A stretch of 55,019 nucleotides of DNA from a bacterium (GTDB taxonomy: Bacteria; Patescibacteriota; Gracilibacteria; Peribacterales; Peribacteraceae), in the NCBI GenBank assembly GCA_027592135.1, contig JAQCIJ010000004.1, forward strand, positions 1 to 55,019, given 5' to 3'. The translations under genes were made by a program, and so were the position numbers. Numbering within the stretch: position 1 is the first letter of the stretch; every line of letters begins with the position of its first letter. Positions 7,408 to 14,674 of the stretch are shown one piece after another. The notes beneath the pieces were generated by a model. That model was not told where the DNA came from, made no database searches, and saw only the letters and a program-made list of their open reading frames with translations.

Positions 7408-7812
7408 ATGAATGAAAAAATATTATACGCAGAATTATTGAAACCATCATGGGCTCCGCCGAGCTGGGTTTTTGGGCCGGTGTGGACGGTAATCTATGCG
7501 ATTATTGCCGTATCTTTCGGCACGATTTTTTATAAAGCATTCACCAAGCAGATTCCGTGGATGGTAGCTTTGCCTTTTGCACTCAACCTTCTTTTCAACT
7601 TCGCTTTTACCCCAATACAATTTGGTTTGGTAAATAATTTTCTTGCATCAATCGACATCTTGCTCGTCGTCGGCACGCTCGTATGGGCGCTCTACGCGGT
7701 TTGGCACAATGTGCCTGAGCTCCGCTGGGTCGTTTACGCCAACATCCCGTATCTTTTATGGGGAACATTTGCTACGACTGTCCAATTAGCCATTACATAC
7801 TTAAATAAATAA
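7408..7812 (+). CDS. TspO/MBR-family membrane protein
   Basis: 134-residue five-helix protein of the TspO family, which binds porphyrins and related ligands and is linked to tetrapyrrole handling and oxidative stress. Family marks: PSWAPPSWVFGPVWTVIY near the N-terminus, NLLFNFAFTPIQFG in the middle, and a C-terminal YANIPYLLWGTFATTVQLAI. The ATG at 7408 begins just before the conserved core and 5 nt after the previous stop, so I prefer it to an upstream in-frame start inside the preceding gene. Cassette cargo. Confidence 0.85.
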   Translation: MNEKILYAELLKPSWAPPSWVFGPVWTVIYAIIAVSFGTIFYKAFTKQIPWMVALPFALNLLFNFAFTPIQFGLVNNFLASIDILLVVGTLVWALYAVWHNVPELRWVVYANIPYLLWGTFATTVQLAITYLNK

Positions 7813-7813
7813 T

Positions 7814-8212
7814 ATGTTTATAAAACTATACGCAATTGCATTACCGGTATTCTTTGCCATCGACATGTTCTGGCTTGGAGTCGTATCTAAGAATTTTTAT
7901 CGAGCCCAAATTGGTACACTAATGAAAAGTGATGTGAATTGGGCTGCGGCAATTATTTTTTATTTGATATTCATTGCTGGTCTAGTGGTATTTGTAATTT
8001 CTCCTGCCGTGGAAAAGGGATCATGGGTCCACGCACTTCTTTTTGGCGCGCTGTTTGGCCTCGTGTGCTACGCGACCTACGACCTAACGAATTTGGCGGT
8101 CGCCAAGGATTGGCCACTTTTGGTTACCATTGTTGACTTGGCATGGGGGGCGGTACTTGCGGCTTCTGTTTCCACGATAACCTATTTCATCGCAAGCAAA
8201 ATCGAACTATGA
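7814..8212 (+). CDS. DUF2177 family membrane protein
   Basis: 132 residues, four predicted helices. The pattern AIDMFWLGVVSKNFY near the N-terminus, FGLVCYATYDLTNLAVAKDWP, and DLAWGAVLAASVSTI is characteristic of DUF2177. The function is unknown; in other bacteria the family is often encoded near photolyase, cyclopropane fatty acid synthase or DUF1295 genes, suggesting membrane-lipid or photo-oxidative stress work. Its stop overlaps the next start (ATGA), so expression is coupled to the DUF1295 gene. Confidence 0.85.
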   Translation: MFIKLYAIALPVFFAIDMFWLGVVSKNFYRAQIGTLMKSDVNWAAAIIFYLIFIAGLVVFVISPAVEKGSWVHALLFGALFGLVCYATYDLTNLAVAKDWPLLVTIVDLAWGAVLAASVSTITYFIASKIEL

Positions 8213-8973
8213 GTTATTTCTTAACCCTCATTTTAATATTGTTCGCATACATGAGCCTGTGGTTCGTAGTTTCTTTGATCAAAAAAAGAAACGATGTGGC
8301 GGATGTGGCTTGGGGGCTTGGTTTTGTGCTTATGACATGGGCGTCTTTTTTCCTTTCGGGTGATTCCGGTGTTCGAGGATTGCTCGTGGGTGTTTTAGTA
8401 AGTATCTGGGGCTTGCGTTTGGCGTGGCATATTCATGCGCGCAACAGGGGCAAGGCAGAAGATTATCGGTATCTCGCATGGCGCAAAGAGTGGGGCAAGT
8501 GGTTTTATCCGCGCTCCTATCTGCAAGTGTATCTTTTGCAAGGAATGTTTTTGTTTCTGATTGTCATGCCGGTGCTGCTCATCAATAAACATGCGGGGGC
8601 GGAGCTTGGTTTGTTAGATTTTATCGGCGTAGCAGTTTGGTTTCTCGGTTTTTTCTTTGAGGCTGTTGGCGACGCGCAATTGGCTCGGTTTATAAAAGAT
8701 CCCACAAACAAAGGCAAGCTCATGCAAAGCGGGCTGTGGGCACATACTCGCCATCCAAATTATTTCGGCGAGGTTACCCAGTGGTGGGGTATCTGGCTTA
8801 TAGCGCTTTCTATTCCGAACGGCATGCTTGCAATAATTGGTCCGATTACGATTACCTTTTTAATACTAAAAGTTTCCGGCATTCCGATGCTTGAAAAAAA
8901 GATGGCAGGGCACCCGGACTTTGCGGAATACAAGCGTAAAGTGAGTGTATTTGTTCCATTACCTAGAAAATAA
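8209..8973 (+). CDS. DUF1295 / steroid 5-alpha-reductase-like membrane enzyme
   Basis: 254 residues, polytopic. The C-terminal half has the family signature GLWAHTRHPNYFGEVTQWWGI and ends with HPDFAEYKRKVSVFVPLPRK; the N-terminus has DVAWGLGFVLMTW. Relatives reduce or methylate lipid substrates at the membrane with NADPH or S-adenosylmethionine. ATG 8209 overlaps the DUF2177 stop. Placement beside DUF2177 and TspO suggests a small lipid/tetrapyrrole stress module carried as cassette cargo. The substrate is not identifiable. Confidence 0.87.
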   Translation: MSYFLTLILILFAYMSLWFVVSLIKKRNDVADVAWGLGFVLMTWASFFLSGDSGVRGLLVGVLVSIWGLRLAWHIHARNRGKAEDYRYLAWRKEWGKWFYPRSYLQVYLLQGMFLFLIVMPVLLINKHAGAELGLLDFIGVAVWFLGFFFEAVGDAQLARFIKDPTNKGKLMQSGLWAHTRHPNYFGEVTQWWGIWLIALSIPNGMLAIIGPITITFLILKVSGIPMLEKKMAGHPDFAEYKRKVSVFVPLPRK

Positions 8974-8975
8974 TT

Positions 8976-9428
8976 ATGATTAATTTAGATTTTATTGGTT
9001 TATTTGTTCTCATTGCCGGATTTATCATCGGCCTTGGCGCGGTAACAGTTATTGATATTCACGGATTTTTAGGGAGAAAATCACAGTATTGGACTGAGGC
9101 CACGACACGCACGCACAAGGTTACCAAGCCAATAATCTGGGCCGGCATTATGCTCGCGTTAATTGGCGGAGCGATATTTTTTAGAAACGAAGCTTTTGCA
9201 GGTATTCCATTTTACCTTTCTATCATTGCTGGAGTGCTTATTGTAAACGGCCTATTTTTATCATTCAGTGTCAGTCCATATCTTTTACAAAAAGAAAGAG
9301 ATGGGAAGGCTGGAGAACTTTTACCTCAGTCTTGGCAGAATAAAATAATAGTAAGTCTCATATTTTCCGACCTTGGCTGGTGGGGAGGGTTACTATTACT
9401 TGTCTTTTATCTGGTAAATCAGAACTGA
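8976..9428 (+). CDS. Four-helix membrane protein, unknown function
   Basis: 150 residues with four hydrophobic segments: FIGLFVLIAGFIIGLGAVTV, PIIWAGIMLALIGGAIFF, FYLSIIAGVLIVNGLFL and a final GWWGGLLLLVFYLV. The first loop contains DIHGFLGRKSQYWTEATTRTHK, which would carry a cytoplasmic or periplasmic face with conserved-looking polar residues. I do not recognise the family. It starts 2 nt after the DUF1295 gene and is almost certainly co-transcribed with it. Confidence 0.75.
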   Translation: MINLDFIGLFVLIAGFIIGLGAVTVIDIHGFLGRKSQYWTEATTRTHKVTKPIIWAGIMLALIGGAIFFRNEAFAGIPFYLSIIAGVLIVNGLFLSFSVSPYLLQKERDGKAGELLPQSWQNKIIVSLIFSDLGWWGGLLLLVFYLVNQN

Positions 9429-9429
9429 T

Positions 9430-9936
9430 ATGCGAAAAAAAACAGTCATTGTGAATGACAAGATGCAAAAAAATTATAAATATGTTTTAACCGAGCCTGT
9501 CGAAAAAAATTTTGACCCCGAATTCAAACCGGAACTCACACCAAAAGAAATGCTGGAATTGGGCGTTTTTGGAGGTAAATATATGACGGATTGCCGTAAT
9601 GAGTTTCCGGAATCTTGGTTTAAAAAAGCAAAGCTTTGCAGTCAGTTTCATAATCCAAAACTTAATTTTTTTGGAGTAAATGCCTCACAGCCATTATCTG
9701 AATGGCGGCGAAAGGACTGGATCTATCCGGAAGATCCGCGTGGATGGTTTCAGTGGTATTGCCGTTATTACATGGGACGACGTTCCGTTGATGATGCAAG
9801 GCAAATCAAAAGATGGAAAGCCTATCGCAGACATTTATCTCAGGTAGTTAAAAACTGCATACCCGGAGATTTTTCTTGTAGGCCCAAACAAAGACAGTCT
9901 TTACTTCATTGGGCATACAACTCGAGAAAGGTTTGA
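9430..9936 (+). CDS. Soluble conserved-looking hypothetical protein, tryptophan/arginine-rich
   Basis: 168 residues with no membrane segment or signal peptide. It has the texture of a conserved protein: FDPEFKPELTPKEMLELGVF, an IYPEDPRGWFQWYCRYYMGRR segment, and a basic C-terminus with CRPKQRQSLLHWAYNSRK. The aromatic/arginine density suggests nucleic-acid or metal binding, but no known motif is clear. It starts 1 nt after the preceding stop; a second ATG lies 11 codons in. Last gene of the cassette 2 operon. Confidence 0.7.
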   Translation: MRKKTVIVNDKMQKNYKYVLTEPVEKNFDPEFKPELTPKEMLELGVFGGKYMTDCRNEFPESWFKKAKLCSQFHNPKLNFFGVNASQPLSEWRRKDWIYPEDPRGWFQWYCRYYMGRRSVDDARQIKRWKAYRRHLSQVVKNCIPGDFSCRPKQRQSLLHWAYNSRKV

Positions 9937-9946
9937 GGTCGGGGAC

Positions 9947-9993
9947 AATTCACCCCTTTTGTTCCCCTCTTGCCCCTCCCTCAAACAGAAAAT
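9947..9993. repeat. 47-bp tail repeat, copy A
   Basis: Begins AATTCACCCCTTTTG, continues TTCCCCTCTT and ends AAACAGAAAAT. Same length as copy B at 10013-10059; a third, shorter relative of its first half precedes attC 1 (from 6023). Confidence 0.8.
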
Positions 9994-10012
9994 GGGAGTT
10001 TTGGGCTTTGGG

Positions 10013-10059
10013 AATTCACCCCTTTAATTCCCCTCTTCCCAAAACCCAAAACAGAAAAT
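10013..10059. repeat. 47-bp tail repeat, copy B
   Basis: Begins AATTCACCCCTTTAA, continues TTCCCCTCTT and ends AAACAGAAAAT. Direct repeat of 9947-9993, start-to-start distance 66 bp. Both lie between the last cassette gene and attC 2. Confidence 0.8.
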
Positions 10060-10130
10060 CTTATTTTGCCACAATTAGAAAAAAGAAGACCAGAAGGAAA
10101 CGAATAATAAGGATGAGAAAAAATTACATC

Positions 10131-10242
10131 GCCTAACACAGTATATCTGGCTCGCTCCTGCCGTCGCTCGACCCATATTTGCCAAAAACTAATTGATTGT
10201 AAAGGAATTTTGGCAAACATCAGATATACTGAAACGTTGTAC
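10131..10242 (+). other. attC-like site 2
   Basis: 112-bp imperfect palindrome: left box GCCTAAC (10131-10137, exact RYYYAAC), arm CAGTATATCTG (10139-10149), a 28-nt one-sided stretch, inner arm TTTGCCAAAA (10178-10187), loop, TTTTGGCAAA (10208-10217), arm CAGATATACTG (10221-10231), right box GTTGTAC (10236-10242). Both arm pairs are perfect. It shares the TTTGCC.../...GGCAAAC centre with site 1. The bases after the right box (GAAATAATTCGC) resemble those after the attI crossover. Confidence 0.72.
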
Positions 10243-10326
10243 GAAATAATTCGCTTTGGCGGATACTGAAGCAAGTGAATACTTTGACGACGGAGAAGTA
10301 CATGGTGCGCGAAAAAGTCTTGGAAA

Positions 10327-11277
10327 CTAAGCGTACTTCGCTTTATACCAAGCAATCGTCTCTTGTAGCCCCTGCTCAAACTCCATCTTCGGAGCCCATC
10401 CCAATGTGCGTGTTTCGGATGAATCGACTGCGTACCTCCAATCGTGTCCTTTGCGATCTTCGACAAACGTAATCAAGTCATGTGGCTTGTCTACGATATC
10501 TAAAATCATCTTCGCTACTTCGATGTTTTCAAATTCACGATCGATTCCAACATTAAAGATACGACGTTGATCGGACTTCCAATCTACCGTGAGAATCGTT
10601 TCGATAGCATCGCAATGGTCTCCGACGTAAATCCAATCACGCTTATTTTTACCAGTACCAAATATTGGCACAGGCTTATCTGTCAATGCATTGCGAATAA
10701 CCGTTGGAATAAATTTCTCATCTGCCTGATGCGGTCCGTAATTATTGGTACATCGTGTTATCACCGCCTGCACATCAAAGGTTCGAATAGCTGCGAGCAC
10801 AAGCATCTCTGCAGCTGCTTTAGAGGCGGAGTACGGGCTACTAGGATGTAATGCGTCATGTACTGTGCAAGAAGGATCATCGTCCCCTACATCGCCATAC
10901 ACTTCGTCTGTCGAAATATGAATAAGACGAACAGTTGGGTGTTCTTTGATCACTTCGAGTATCGCCTGCGTCCCAATAACATTGGTATGCAAGAAAGGCG
11001 TCGCATCAGAAATGGAATTATCGACGTGCGATTCTGCGGCAAAGTTGATGACCGTATCAATAGAGTGATGCGTAATAAGTGATGAGACAAGTTTCTGATC
11101 TGCGATGTCTCCTTCGACAAAAGTAATCTTGTCTGCAACAGGATCTAAGAAGCTTTTATCCGCTGCATACGTCAGCTTATCCAGCACAACGATAGTGTCC
11201 TCTGGATTTTTTTTCACATGCCGGAGTACGAAATGTGACCCAATAAAGCCAGCGCCTCCAGTAACGAGCAAATTCAT
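10327..11277 (-). CDS. rmlB: dTDP-glucose 4,6-dehydratase
   Basis: 316-residue extended short-chain dehydrogenase that converts dTDP-glucose to dTDP-4-keto-6-deoxyglucose for deoxysugar (for example rhamnose) synthesis. Seen: NAD-binding TGGAGFIGSH (6-15), DKLTYAAD, the family's ISTDEVYGDVG, active-site YSASKAA, and RCTNNYGPHQ plus RDWIYVGDH further on. Length is near the usual 320-350. It diverges from rmlA. AGGATA (minus TATCCT, 11284-11289) lies 6 nt before the ATG, so the mRNA is probably leaderless. rmlC and rmlD are not in the window. Confidence 0.95.
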   Translation of the reverse strand: MNLLVTGGAGFIGSHFVLRHVKKNPEDTIVVLDKLTYAADKSFLDPVADKITFVEGDIADQKLVSSLITHHSIDTVINFAAESHVDNSISDATPFLHTNVIGTQAILEVIKEHPTVRLIHISTDEVYGDVGDDDPSCTVHDALHPSSPYSASKAAAEMLVLAAIRTFDVQAVITRCTNNYGPHQADEKFIPTVIRNALTDKPVPIFGTGKNKRDWIYVGDHCDAIETILTVDWKSDQRRIFNVGIDREFENIEVAKMILDIVDKPHDLITFVEDRKGHDWRYAVDSSETRTLGWAPKMEFEQGLQETIAWYKAKYA

Positions 11278-11344
11278 GGCCTAAGGATACCGAAGAATCA
11301 GAGGAAACCGAAGAATCCGATCGAAATTTTGCTATAATAGGCCC
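11278..11344. promoter_or_regulatory. Divergent leaderless promoters of rmlB and rmlA
   Basis: 67 bp hold both promoters. Leftward: TATCCT (minus, 11284-11289) 6 nt before the rmlB ATG. Rightward: extended -10 TGCTATAAT (11330-11338) 6 nt before the rmlA ATG. Short GAAGAATC-type repeats lie between. Confidence 0.65.
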
Positions 11345-12055
11345 ATGAAAGGAATCCTTATCTGCGGCGGAACAGGCTCGAGATTGCGTCCTCTTACGGA
11401 TATCACGAATAAGAGCCTATTGCCGGTATATGACAAACCATTGATCCATTACCCTCTTTCGGTCCTTTTAGATGCTGGAATCACCGAAATCATTGTCGTT
11501 ACTGGAACAGAACATATAAACCAAATACAAGAGTACCTCATAAAGAATGATCTCTATCACTGCAATTTTACCTTTAAAGTACAAGAGAAACCTGGCGGCA
11601 TCGCACAAGCTCTTGGACTTGCAGTAGATGAATGTTCTGATGGCGAGTCTATCTGTGCCATTCTCGGAGATAATCTCTATTTTGATACGACTGCAGACAC
11701 GATAAAAGCATTCAAATCAGGAGGACATGTATTTCTGAAAGAGGTAGAAGATCCAGAACGGTTCGGCGTCGCAGAGCTTGAAGGAGCTACTGTTGTATCC
11801 GTAGAAGAAAAGCCTACAGACCCAAAAAGCAACTTAGCTCTTACGGGTCTCTATCTATTTGATAGTCGCTGCTTTGATGTTATTGCTAACCTCAAACCTT
11901 CTGCAAGAGGGGAACTCGAAATTACCGATATGGTAAACTGGTATCTTCAGCAAAAAGAACTAACAGCAACAGTGCTGCAAGATGAATGGATCGATGCTGG
12001 GACATTTGAAAGCTTGCATAAAGCTGCAGTACTTGTACGTGAGAAGAACATTTAA
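11345..12055 (+). CDS. rmlA: Glucose-1-phosphate thymidylyltransferase (short form)
   Basis: 236-residue nucleotidyltransferase making dTDP-glucose from dTTP and glucose-1-phosphate, the step before RmlB. Seen: GGTGSRLRPLT nucleotide loop, KSLLPVYDKPLIHYPLS, GDNLYFD metal site, VEEKPTDPKS, and TGLYLFD. Classical RmlA is about 290 residues; this one ends soon after the EWIDAGTFESL segment, so it lacks the C-terminal allosteric/dimer helices of that form, as in the shorter RmlA-like group. Its stop overlaps by 4 nt the convergent GT4 gene. Confidence 0.9.
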   Translation: MKGILICGGTGSRLRPLTDITNKSLLPVYDKPLIHYPLSVLLDAGITEIIVVTGTEHINQIQEYLIKNDLYHCNFTFKVQEKPGGIAQALGLAVDECSDGESICAILGDNLYFDTTADTIKAFKSGGHVFLKEVEDPERFGVAELEGATVVSVEEKPTDPKSNLALTGLYLFDSRCFDVIANLKPSARGELEITDMVNWYLQQKELTATVLQDEWIDAGTFESLHKAAVLVREKNI

Positions 12056-13092
12056 TATAGCTTCGCATACTCCCCTGCTATCACCTGCCAATCAACGTTC
12101 TGCGCACGTGCAGCACCTGCTGTGGTTATACGGTGTTTAAGATCCTGATCTTCCATCAGTCTGTTGATAGCATTCACTGCAGCCTGCACGTTATCTGGTG
12201 GAACAAGCAGTCCTGTTTTTTCATGATCGATACTATCGGGAATACCTCCAACAGTTGTTCCAATTACTGCACACCCTGCAGCTTGTGCTTCGAGGAATAC
12301 ATTTCCAAGCGCCTCGCTGCGCGATAATCCACAGAAGATCTCCGCCTCGGCATACTCACCTGCAATGCTCTCTGGTGATATGTATCCCAAGAACTCTACG
12401 TGATCAGAAATACCTAAATCCTTTGCCAATGACTCCAAATTCTTTCGCTGCGACCCATTACCAACAACCCGTAACTCGTAACCCGCAACTCGCAACTGAC
12501 TCACGGCAGTGAGCAATGTATCCACCCCCTTCCACTTCTCCAATCTCCCTACAAAAAGAATACGACCACGCACTTTTTCGACCCGATCTCTCGCATCAGC
12601 AAGCTGTGCGGTATTAATTCCATTGGATATCAATCGAACATCATTGCGTCCAAGATCCTGGATCGACCCTGCAAGCACACGACTAATACACGTAACGGTA
12701 TCTGGAGACCGAACGATAAATCCTTTTAAGAAACTACGATTAGTGGTCTGACATGTAAGAATCTTCTTCGGAGCTTTGCAAAAAACAAGAGCGAGCCCTG
12801 CAAACGTTTCGAGCACTGCATGAATAACATCTGGCTTGATCTTTCGTACAGCAAATGGAGCTAAAAATGGATAGAGCCACTTATCAAATGTGTATCCAAA
12901 CCCAACTCTAATAACACGAACTCTTCCCTGAAGAAGATCTCTCTTTGGTAAACTCCTACGCATCCTTGCAGTCACAATCGTAAAATTAAACTGATCTGCC
13001 AATACTAATGGAACCTCCTCTGCACACGCCTCAGCTCCAGAGCGGAGAGGCGAGAGGAAGGCCGAGAGGATAACTACCTTCTTAAGGGGCAT
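12052..13092 (-). CDS. Family 4 glycosyltransferase with heptamer tract
   Basis: 346-residue GT-B enzyme. N-terminal acceptor half begins MPLKKVVILSAFLSPLRSGAE; donor half has ILFVGRLEKWKGVDTLLTAV, LRVVGNGSQ, FLGYISPESIAGEYAEAEIF and a full EX7E in RSEALGNVFLEAQAAGCAVIG. A heptamer microsatellite (12470-12497) sits in the donor-domain strand LRVAGYELRVVG. A likely -10 (TAATAC, minus) lies 7 nt before the ATG. Last gene of the leftward glycan block, though with its own promoter. Confidence 0.9.
   Translation of the reverse strand: MPLKKVVILSAFLSPLRSGAEACAEEVPLVLADQFNFTIVTARMRRSLPKRDLLQGRVRVIRVGFGYTFDKWLYPFLAPFAVRKIKPDVIHAVLETFAGLALVFCKAPKKILTCQTTNRSFLKGFIVRSPDTVTCISRVLAGSIQDLGRNDVRLISNGINTAQLADARDRVEKVRGRILFVGRLEKWKGVDTLLTAVSQLRVAGYELRVVGNGSQRKNLESLAKDLGISDHVEFLGYISPESIAGEYAEAEIFCGLSRSEALGNVFLEAQAAGCAVIGTTVGGIPDSIDHEKTGLLVPPDNVQAAVNAINRLMEDQDLKHRITTAGAARAQNVDWQVIAGEYAKLY
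12470..12497. repeat. Heptamer microsatellite (CGTAACT/CGCAACT)4 in a GT gene
   Basis: Four 7-bp units, 28 bp, within the GT gene at 12052-13092. Closely related in sequence to the CTCGTAA tract in the next GT gene (13696-13723). Confidence 0.85.
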
Positions 13093-13145
13093 GGAAATAG
13101 TATTAATGGGTAAGGGAAAACTTACAATCCCTTATCCCATAATAC

Positions 13146-14315
13146 TTACCCCGTAATACTAAAAAGATCCTGATACTTCTTCCCCACAATCTTCCAATCA
13201 AACACCTCCTCTATCCTTTTCCTCGCTGCCTCTCCCATCATCCTGCGCTTAGCAGGGTCATCAAGAAGTCTTGCAACATGTGCACGCAAAGCCCCACGAT
13301 CTCCCGCAGGAAAACACAGTCCAGAGACACCATTTTGCACGAGATAGGTATTGCCACCAACGGCAGAGACAATGCACGCACAACCACTACTCATCGCTTC
13401 CATAACGGCATTACTCAACCCCTCACTGTGACTTGGCATTACAAAAATATCTGTAGCAGCGAGTACTTCTGGAATATCATGACATAGCCCAGTAAATTTC
13501 ACCTCTCTCTGATATTCTTCTACGAGAGGGTGATTATCTTTATACCATCCAACAACTTGCAGCTTAAGCATCGTATACTCCGCCTTCAGGGGAACAAGTG
13601 CAGCCAAGAAATCATCCACTCCTTTAATGGATTCAAGTCGACCAACATAGGAAACTGTGATTTGTGATTTGTGATTTTTGTTGGGTTGCTCATCACTCGT
13701 AACTCGTAACTCGTAACTCGTAACATCTATCCCCGTCGGTATCACCTCCGTCTTCTTATGAATCAAAAGTCGTCGAAGCAAACATGTTGGCTGTGGATGA
13801 AACGTCACAACGCGAGAAGCGCAGAGAAGAATCAACCACCCTCCAGTCCATGCATAAATCGCAGCGCACACTTTCGGAAGCCATCCTCTCGGCCACCAAT
13901 TCATTCCCACAAAGGCATCCGTCAGTACCAAAACTTTATAACCAGTTAGCCGCAAAGCAATCACACTAAACGACGTCCAAAATAATAATTTATTACACAC
14001 AATATGATCGGGCTTCTCCTTCTTAATAAGCTTGCGAACATACCCCGTAAACCCAAAAGCAATCCCGTAGTTCCATGGATCTGGTAAAAAAACATCCTGC
14101 ATCCGATGAATCTCGAGAGTCTGCGAAACTTTTTCCACTTTCCGTTTCTTGCCGGCCATAGCCTTGGCGTCGGCTGGTCCGTTTTCCACTGTACTCATAC
14201 AAATAACGATAACCTTAAAGCCTATTCGCTGCCAAAGTTCTGCAAGTTTTACTGAACTCACCATCCAGCGATGCTCCTCTTTCCAATACGGACTAATAAG
14301 TAAAATAGTTTTCAT
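13146..14315 (-). CDS. Family 4 glycosyltransferase with two heptamer tracts and repeat insertion
   Basis: 389-residue GT-B glycosyltransferase. N-terminal ILLISPYWKEEHRW; donor half has VSYVGRLESIKGVDDFLAALV, LQVVGWYKD, FTGLCHDIPEVLAATDIFV and EX7E in SEGLSNAVMEAMSSGCACIVS. Three insertions mark the gene: the 46-bp element (14135-14180, peptide PADAKAMAGKK), a (CTCGTAA)4 tract (13696-13723) and a (GTGATTT)3 tract (13657-13677), the last two forming a low-complexity linker between the two domains. They read in frame here. The upstream DUF2304 gene ends 5 nt away, so it is co-transcribed. Confidence 0.9.
   Translation of the reverse strand: MKTILLISPYWKEEHRWMVSSVKLAELWQRIGFKVIVICMSTVENGPADAKAMAGKKRKVEKVSQTLEIHRMQDVFLPDPWNYGIAFGFTGYVRKLIKKEKPDHIVCNKLLFWTSFSVIALRLTGYKVLVLTDAFVGMNWWPRGWLPKVCAAIYAWTGGWLILLCASRVVTFHPQPTCLLRRLLIHKKTEVIPTGIDVTSYELRVTSDEQPNKNHKSQITVSYVGRLESIKGVDDFLAALVPLKAEYTMLKLQVVGWYKDNHPLVEEYQREVKFTGLCHDIPEVLAATDIFVMPSHSEGLSNAVMEAMSSGCACIVSAVGGNTYLVQNGVSGLCFPAGDRGALRAHVARLLDDPAKRRMMGEAARKRIEEVFDWKIVGKKYQDLFSITG
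13657..13723. repeat. Two heptamer microsatellites (GTGATTT)3 and (CTCGTAA)4
   Basis: 13657-13677 has three perfect 7-bp units, 13696-13723 four perfect 7-bp units, both inside the inter-domain linker of one GT gene. Neither unit is a multiple of three. Confidence 0.9.
14135..14180. repeat. 46-bp interspersed element, copy 2 (encodes PADAKAMAGKK)
   Basis: 42 of 46 bases identical to 3978-4023; in frame within a second GT4 gene at a comparable N-terminal position. Confidence 0.85.
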
Positions 14316-14320
14316 AATTC

Positions 14321-14671
14321 TTAATTCTTCCCAGATTGGTTATCCAAATCTTTCAATGCTAATTTGCGAATAACACGTGTCTGACGTTGTTCCAATGCTT
14401 CGATACGCACGATCAGATAAAAGACAATAAAGAGTACGACAGCGAGAGTGGTAACCAGTACGGCATTCTCTCGATCTTTTATTCCTGTGAATTTTGAAAG
14501 ATAGTCGAGAGACTCAGGGTACACAGCGATAGCAATAATACTTCCCCAAAATACTGTCCACAAAATAGCCTCCCAGATTGTTTTCTTCTGACGAAATACA
14601 AGGTTCCACGCGTAAGCAATTGCAATAAAACCTGCGAGTGGCGTGATGATTTGATATGCAGTGAATTCCAT
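14321..14671 (-). CDS. DUF2304 family membrane protein
   Basis: 116 residues with three hydrophobic segments and a charged C-terminal coil (RIEALEQRQTRVIRKLALKDL). The order ITPLAGFIAIAYAW ... WTVFWGSIIAIAVYP ... NAVLVTTLAVVLFIVFYLIVRIE fits DUF2304, a small protein usually encoded next to a GT2 polyprenyl-phosphate sugar transferase, as here. It probably helps membrane anchoring or lipid-linked sugar handling. Three nt separate it from the GT2 gene and five from the downstream GT4 gene. Confidence 0.85.
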   Translation of the reverse strand: MEFTAYQIITPLAGFIAIAYAWNLVFRQKKTIWEAILWTVFWGSIIAIAVYPESLDYLSKFTGIKDRENAVLVTTLAVVLFIVFYLIVRIEALEQRQTRVIRKLALKDLDNQSGKN

Positions 14672-14674
14672 AAT

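Larger units (their letters stand above)
4158..10242. mobile_element. Integron-like platform: recombinase, attI-like site and two attC-bounded cassettes
   Basis: The recombinase (4158-4970, minus) diverges from an attI-like site (4971-5040) and two cassettes running rightward. Cassette 1 spans about 5032-6243 and cassette 2 about 6244-10236. Each ends in a long imperfect palindrome with RYYYAAC-like and GTTRRRY-like outer boxes. The sequences just after the three proposed crossover points share GTTnnnnGAAATA (5031, 6243, 10236). In each predicted circular cassette the left and right outer boxes pair: GTACAAC with GTTGTGC (6 of 7), GCCTAAC with GTTAGCT (GTTAG shared). The platform sits between two glycan gene blocks. 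This is inference from sequence architecture; the recombinase is not a canonical IntI. Confidence 0.72.

Noticed and set aside
10131-10242. Ordinary rho-independent terminator instead of attC
   Set aside because: Arms are separated by a long one-sided stretch, there is no T-run after the stem, and the outer boxes match those at the other two junctions.
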